Origin: Mucidula mucida
Lineage: Eukaryota > Basidiomycota > Agaricomycetes > Agaricales > Physalacriaceae
Assembly (NCBI GenBank): GCA_015501055.1
Contig: JADNYV010001015.1
Location: forward strand, 1-10,796
DNA length: 10,796 bases
Reading direction: 5' to 3'
This document shows positions 6,610 through 10,796 of the stretch, piece after piece. Both the position numbers and the translations under genes were made by a program. Position 1 is the first letter of the stretch. Each line of letters opens with the position of its first letter. The notes below the pieces were generated by a model that saw nothing but the letters and a program-made list of their open reading frames with translations, had not been told where the DNA came from and made no database searches.

Positions 6610-8174
6610 CGCGCCGGTAGGAGCTCACGAGGTGGCTCCATAGTGCGGACGCGGTAGGAGGGGAACTGTTTCTGAAAGTCAGAGAACAGTAAGCGGGACA
6701 ACATGTCTGCCATCACGTTGTCAACCCCGCGGATGTGCCGCACACGAACATCAATGCCGGTGCGCAGGACAATATCAGCAATGGCAAGCAGAACAGCATT
6801 GTGACTTGACTGTGAAGCAGCCAAAGTGTTAAACACTGAGACGGAGTCCAGACTGTCAGAATGGATTAACAGCCTGCGAGGCGGAGAGGGATGAGAGGCA
6901 GCATCATGAACAGCGCAAAGAATAGCTACAAGCTCCCTAAAGAAGGTGTCAACTCCGGTGATGGTTCGGAGTTGATAGCTAAAGCCATTCCCAGCATAGA
7001 CGAAAGCGAGGCCCAGATTACTTGCATCTGTCCAATAGACCATATCAGCCTCAGAGTCATCCCACGCCTGCGCATTCACAAAGCGCACTCCGATGCAGTG
7101 TTGTAATGCATTGACAAACCAAGTGAGATCTGCTCTAACCTCAACGTTCAATGGAATGCCTTTGTACTGCAGTGTTTTACCGCTCATCTTGCGGTAGAGC
7201 TCTGTAAGTGCTGGCCGTGCCCAAGGCAGCACATTAAGAGCCCAGTTGAGATACCCACCCAAGGACTGCCACTCCTTGAGTACAGGCTTTTGCTGGGACA
7301 AGAACGACTGAATGGTGGTGATCATGTCCGCAATGGAGTCTGGTGAGAGAGAGATAGACCCGTGAACAGTGTCTAACCGGAAACCAATGATTTTTAGCTG
7401 AGGACCGTGTTCCTGCTTCTTATCTTCATATGGGATGCCCAAAGAGTCCCACAGAAGGAGAAGCTGGACTTGACGTCGGGGACGTCGCTGTCCATGAAAG
7501 AGCACCAGATTGTGATTGGTGTCCCAGCCATAGTAGTCATTCATGTAGTCGTGCAGGTCTGGTATATCTAGCTCCCAAGCAACCCAGTTAACCAGGCCAG
7601 AGAACAAACACCAGCAGTATGGTGATGCACGACTGCCAAAGATGAGACGGCGCACAATGTGATAGCGGCCGTCGACAATGACAACTTGTTGTAGCTGCCA
7701 AATGGGATGAACGGGGAGATTGAGGAACGCTTTAGAGATGTCGCTCTTGAAAAGCAGGATCTCCTCGTGAGGATGAGCTTGTAGGACATCATGCAGTACC
7801 TGCCCAAAGGAGTGCATATCGTCGTACTTGACTTTGGCATCATGTAAAGGCCAGAACCCTTCACGGAGTGAGCGGATGATAGAGCTCACAAAGGGCTGAT
7901 TGGGATGTTTGGCAAGAAGCCGCTCAAAGCGGTCAATATCGATAGGTGTGCTGACCTTGATGTAGTCAGCTACTGCAGCAAGAGACTGCTGGATGGAGGA
8001 GTCGTTGAGAATTTGCTGAGGAGGTAAAGGAAGCGGAGGAGCAGTATAAGTGGAAGAGATGCTCGAAGGCGTTTTAGATTCTGATAGTACATTGGTAGTA
8101 AATACATAACCACGCTTAAAGCGTGGTGGTGGTGGTACAGCGTCTGATTCACGCTTCAATGACTTAGGCTTCAT
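6591..8174 (-). CDS. Reverse transcriptase-RNase H of Ngaro-type element, 527 aa
   Basis: It makes cDNA from the element RNA and degrades the RNA template. RT motifs: KSDISKAF with catalytic D145, then GSRASPYCW (about 180-188) as motif B, then DYMNDYYGWD as motif C at 209-218. Motif C has N212 where the YxDD family has its first Asp; D213 is kept. RNase H residues D383 (YWTDAS), E414 (FFRELVAI), D440 (IHSDS), H480 and D490 (HIRGVDNVMAD) are all present. The protein ends soon after RNase H, with no methyltransferase domain, which fits Ngaro. The start at 8174 was chosen because this ATG overlaps the gag stop codon. Upstream the frame stays open only because gag carries a 10-bp deletion. The N-terminal ~55 residues are Pro/Ser-rich and poorly defined. 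The copy may be catalytically weak or dead. Confidence 0.9.
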   Translation of the reverse strand: MKPKSLKRESDAVPPPPRFKRGYVFTTNVLSESKTPSSISSTYTAPPLPLPPQQILNDSSIQQSLAAVADYIKVSTPIDIDRFERLLAKHPNQPFVSSIIRSLREGFWPLHDAKVKYDDMHSFGQVLHDVLQAHPHEEILLFKSDISKAFLNLPVHPIWQLQQVVIVDGRYHIVRRLIFGSRASPYCWCLFSGLVNWVAWELDIPDLHDYMNDYYGWDTNHNLVLFHGQRRPRRQVQLLLLWDSLGIPYEDKKQEHGPQLKIIGFRLDTVHGSISLSPDSIADMITTIQSFLSQQKPVLKEWQSLGGYLNWALNVLPWARPALTELYRKMSGKTLQYKGIPLNVEVRADLTWFVNALQHCIGVRFVNAQAWDDSEADMVYWTDASNLGLAFVYAGNGFSYQLRTITGVDTFFRELVAILCAVHDAASHPSPPRRLLIHSDSLDSVSVFNTLAASQSSHNAVLLAIADIVLRTGIDVRVRHIRGVDNVMADMLSRLLFSDFQKQFPSYRVRTMEPPRELLPARWRECF

Positions 8175-9506
8175 CAGCGCCGCCTGAACTCGCTCCTGAA
8201 CGAGCGACTGCTCGTTTGGCTTCGAGGAGGATGAGGCAGGCTGGTTGGCTCTTGGCTGTGTGCTTTCCTCCGCACTCACTGCAAGAACCGTGAAGACGGC
8301 CTGCGGAGCACGGAGATGAGCATTTACCCAGATTCCAATTCTGGCAAACAATGCGACGACGCGTCGCAGACTGTGAGCTGCCAGAGTCAGAGGACCGCTT
8401 GCGAGGATTTGCTCCCTCAGAGGTGCGCAACATCTCAGAGAGAAGAGGAAGCTGGAGCGCAGTGCGATCATCGAGATGGAAAGGAGAGTTAGCATAGCGA
8501 ATGCGAGTCTCCTTATCACAGCGAATAGGGAACGCTGGATTCGAGGGTGTAGCGCGAAACAGCTCAATGATGAGTGCGCGGTAACCCCGGAGTTCGTCCT
8601 TGCGGTGAGGGTAGATGAGCCCAACACCGGTGGCATACGCATCGAAGACGCGTGTCCACTCGGACTCTTGGGTGAGGGTGCGGCGAGCAGTGGACTGGTC
8701 CTTGCGCATGATGACGTAAAGTCCTTGGTGTCCTCCTGCTGATTTGTGCCAGAGTGAATGGAGGCAAAGAGCTTCTCAAAATCCACATACTGCTCCAGCA
8801 CAATGGAACGCCAGAAGGAGCGCGCAAATGGATCATGGAGTGACTGCATCTGACACGCATTGATGATAGCGTCGATGTCCTTCTCAGTAGTGAGGAGACG
8901 TCGAATGCGCTGAGTCTCCTCGATATGAGGAGTGAGGTTGGAGGGAGCTGCAAGCTGCGCAAGATGCGGAGCTGCAGCGAGGACTGAAGCAGAGATGCCG
9001 GACGGAGTAGACTCTGCTCCAAGGAGCCTAGAGAGCAACGAAGCTGATAACGAACCAGCCACGGGTCCGGCGGCTGAAGCGGGCTGCGCGGCAGGCGCTG
9101 TAGCAGCAGCAGCATCGAGCTGCGCTGCGAACGCGGCCCAAGCGGCCTCTTCAACGGCACGCCTTCGCGCCTCTTCATCCAGCTCTCGTTGGAATGTAGC
9201 ATCGCGCTCAGGAGTCCTATCGCGCTCGGGAGCCTTGTCCGGCTTCTTGCGCTGTTCAATGATTTGGGCGACTTGTTCGATATAGTCGTCCATTTCGCCA
9301 GCAGACGCGCCGGTTTTGCGGGCAAGCTGCAAGAACTCGCCTTGGGATTTGATAGACCCATCCGCAAACCGCTTGACAAGGTCCTGAAGCTGCTCAGCGC
9401 GCAAGCGAATCGCTTCGCGCTCGTCTGGATCCTGATCATAGGGCGAATGGGGGCGAGGAGGTGAATGATTGCGAGAGATACCATCGAGCTCGTCAACATC
9501 AGACAT
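8164..9506 (-). pseudogene. gag-like ORF1 with a 10-bp frameshifting deletion
   Basis: By position this is the nucleocapsid-like protein that would package element RNA. The first part (9506-8718, 263 codons) starts with MSDVDELDG and has A at -3. It shows a charged Glu/Arg-rich helix around residues 90-130, an Ala-rich stretch, and a conserved block EQYVDFEKLFASIHSG. At 8718/8717 ten nt are missing compared with the gag fragment at 4184-4517, which shifts the frame. The rest (8709-8164) continues in another frame with RVFDAYATGVGLIYPHRKDE. It carries two zinc-binding-like motifs at 8376-8266: C-x7-C-x3-C-x5-H followed by C-x2-C-x3-H-x7-C. It ends GGADEA with stop TAA at 8166-8164. The undeleted protein would be about 450 aa. 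The stop overlaps the RT start by 11 nt. Confidence 0.85.
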
Positions 9507-9986
9507 GATCCGCTTCCTGGTTCAGGAACGTTGTCAGCAGAATGTGCACCTAAGGCTGTCTGCGCAGGCTTCTCGCCCTCTTGCTGCCTTTTGGCCAGTC
9601 TAACACTCAGAACGCGAATGCCCTCGCAAAGAGAACACCCAGGTTGTAAGCGAATAGAGGGCGCCTGAGCTGGGTACCGACCGATCCTTAACCAAGCCTA
9701 TCGAACACTCAGAGAGCGGACGTGTTACGGCACACTCAGAGAGCGAACTCATCTAACAATCAGCGCCCTGATTTACACTCCTTGGTAGGAGTCAGGCACA
9801 CGCTGTACAACCGGGTGTTGAACACGGTCGCAAGCACAGGTTGAGCTGTACCACTGATCGACGATGACAAGGAAGTACAAGGAGGATACCGAGTCCAGGG
9901 AGGTATAGCACGCTGAGCGGAGTATTGAGCTCGATAAGTGGTGGTGAGCCGCTTGGAGAGGGATGTGTGGTGTAGCCACAGGGAAA
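9507..9986 (-). other. Internal leader between A1 and gag
   Basis: This 480-nt stretch separates repeat A1 from the gag ATG and has no matching stretch beside A2. No gene is seen. It contains three copies of a ~16-nt motif (element strand TTCGCTCTCTGAGTGT and close variants) at 9731-9747, 9704-9720 and 9601-9617, and an inverted repeat at 9777-9792 (ACTCC...GGAGT). It is presumably part of the 5' untranslated RNA; a promoter or an intron here cannot be shown by eye. Confidence 0.6.
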
Positions 9987-10796
9987 GGACGCAAAAATGC
10001 GGAGCTAACTGTGACCAGATAACACAGGTTAGCTGGAGGGGAGTGAGAGGGTGCAGAGAGCGCACCTGTGACCAGATAGCCCACAGAATGTCCTTGAGAA
10101 GGAGTCCTTTGGAAAGGAATGGGTATCTGGGCACAAAATGGGCATCAGCTCTGAAGAGCTGGATGTGAGACATTGGCACATACTGGAAGCAGGGAGAGCA
10201 GCGGGAGCGCTAGCGCTCTGGGGCCGGAGCGGACACTTCCAATAGGGTTCTAGGGTGCCAGTACATCAGTCCTGAGCAGGAGGACCGAGTAGAGCGAGTG
10301 GTGCTTGCCTGGGAGAGCAAAAGTGCGAATTCCCTCAAAATGGGCACTTTGGACCTGTCTGGACTGGTTTTGGGCTGGGTAGGCGGCTTCAGACAGTGCT
10401 CTAGAGGTGTATGGCATCAGTCCTGAGCAAGAGGACTGGAGGAATCACAAACTGCTTGTCTCTGTGAGATGATGATGGTAAGAGACAAAGAGGCAGAGTG
10501 TGTGAACTCTTGCCTAAACCTCCCAGGGCGCCCTGTGAGTGGCCTCTGTTGTTACTACAACACCAGACACAGGCTGGGTAAGTCCAGGAAGAGCCCAGAG
10601 AGTGGGCTGGCTGCAGTAGGAGCAGCAGAGAGCGAACATGATCCAGCTTTGGAGTGAAATGAGTGTTTGACTTGATTTAAGCTGTCTCATTGAACTCCCT
10701 TGAGTAGGAAGTTGGGTAAAGGGGTAAGGTGGGGTGTGGAGTGTGCAGAGGGCCTCTGAAAACGCTCCCTACCCTCGGGAATCCGCGTTCTACATC
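9987..10796 (-). repeat. Ngaro repeat A1 (5' end of element)
   Basis: This is a direct repeat of A2 (4633-5439), colinear over its full length with about three substitutions and three single-nt indels. All three indels lie in the last ~50 nt (around 10751, 10778 and 10790). In the split-direct-repeat arrangement A1 is the 5' terminus. It carries the same hairpins and palindrome as A2 (10005-10032, 10065-10086, 10205-10218). The window ends at CTACATC, one base short of where A2 meets B1, so the flanking target is not visible. Confidence 0.9.

Larger units (their letters stand above)
4518..10796 (-). mobile_element. Ngaro-type tyrosine-recombinase retrotransposon
   Basis: Along its own strand the element reads A1, leader, gag, RT-RNase H, tyrosine recombinase, B1, A2, B2. 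The repeats have the split direct arrangement A1 ... B1-A2-B2 of Ngaro/PAT elements. There is no integrase, no protease and no methyltransferase domain. At least 6279 bp are present, ending at the window edge within one base of the expected A1 terminus. A1 and A2 differ by about three substitutions and three single-nt indels over ~810 bp, so insertion was recent. Gag is frameshifted and RT motif C is altered, so this copy is probably not autonomous, although its recombinase looks intact. The left end lies inside a gag fragment of another copy (nested insertion). Confidence 0.9.

Noticed and set aside
6591..6720. DIRS-type methyltransferase domain between RNase H and recombinase
   Set aside because: The pol ORF ends about 37 residues after the last RNase H Asp, so there is no room for such a domain.
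6591..9506. A single 971-residue gag-pol protein
   Set aside because: The continuous frame depends on a 10-bp deletion and runs about 180 codons in the wrong gag frame. The overlapping gag stop and RT start show two separate ORFs.
9465..9668. Plus-strand ORF of 67 codons over the gag start
   Set aside because: It is antisense to the gag N-terminus and leader, with no motifs.
4518..10796. Interpretation as an LTR retrotransposon with A1 and A2 as LTRs
   Set aside because: There is no integrase or protease, a tyrosine recombinase is present, B1 and B2 flank A2, and repeat ends lack the TG...CA form of LTRs.
1..10796. CRISPR array, bacterial operon or defence system
   Set aside because: No regular spacer-repeat array is present; introns and a eukaryotic retrotransposon mark the DNA as fungal.

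Overview
The window looks like transposon-rich DNA from a filamentous basidiomycete (probably an Agaricomycete). Three things suggest this: (i) a tyrosine-recombinase retrotransposon of the Ngaro type, a group known from such fungi; (ii) a host pseudogene with 41-53 nt introns and GTATGT/GTGCGT-type donors; (iii) protein signatures in that pseudogene that I recall from large uncharacterised Agaricomycete gene families. The assignment rests on reading, not on a search.

Layout. Positions 1-1163 (+) are the 3' part of an internally deleted Ngaro copy: an RNase H fragment joined directly to partial repeat A and repeat B. Positions 1164-1582 hold no recognisable gene, but they begin with a possible tRNA 3'-half remnant. 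Positions 1583-4183 (-) are a multi-exon host gene of unknown function. It is decayed by two in-frame TGA stops and two frameshifts, and cut at its 5' end. Positions 4184-4517 (+) are a fragment of the Ngaro gag gene that interrupts the host gene.

Positions 4518-10796 (-) are a nearly complete Ngaro element inserted into that gag fragment. Read along its own strand, its order is A1 (10796-9987), leader (9986-9507), gag (9506-8164), RT-RNase H (8174-6591), tyrosine recombinase (6609-5605), B1 (5522-5441), A2 (5439-4633), B2 (4632-4518). This A1 - ORFs - B1-A2-B2 split direct repeat is the Ngaro/PAT signature. There is no methyltransferase domain after RNase H, which fits Ngaro rather than DIRS or PAT.

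How the parts work together. By family knowledge, gag packages the RNA, RT-RNase H makes cDNA, and the circular cDNA carries a B-A junction that the tyrosine recombinase uses to insert it. The three ORFs are chained by start/stop overlaps of 11 and 19 nt. This copy looks young (A1 and A2 about 99% identical by eye) but damaged. A 10-bp deletion in gag fuses the gag N-terminus to the pol frame and makes an artificial 971-codon ORF. RT motif C reads YMND instead of YxDD. The recombinase retains its catalytic set. The window ends exactly at the A1 terminus, so the right-hand insertion junction is not visible.
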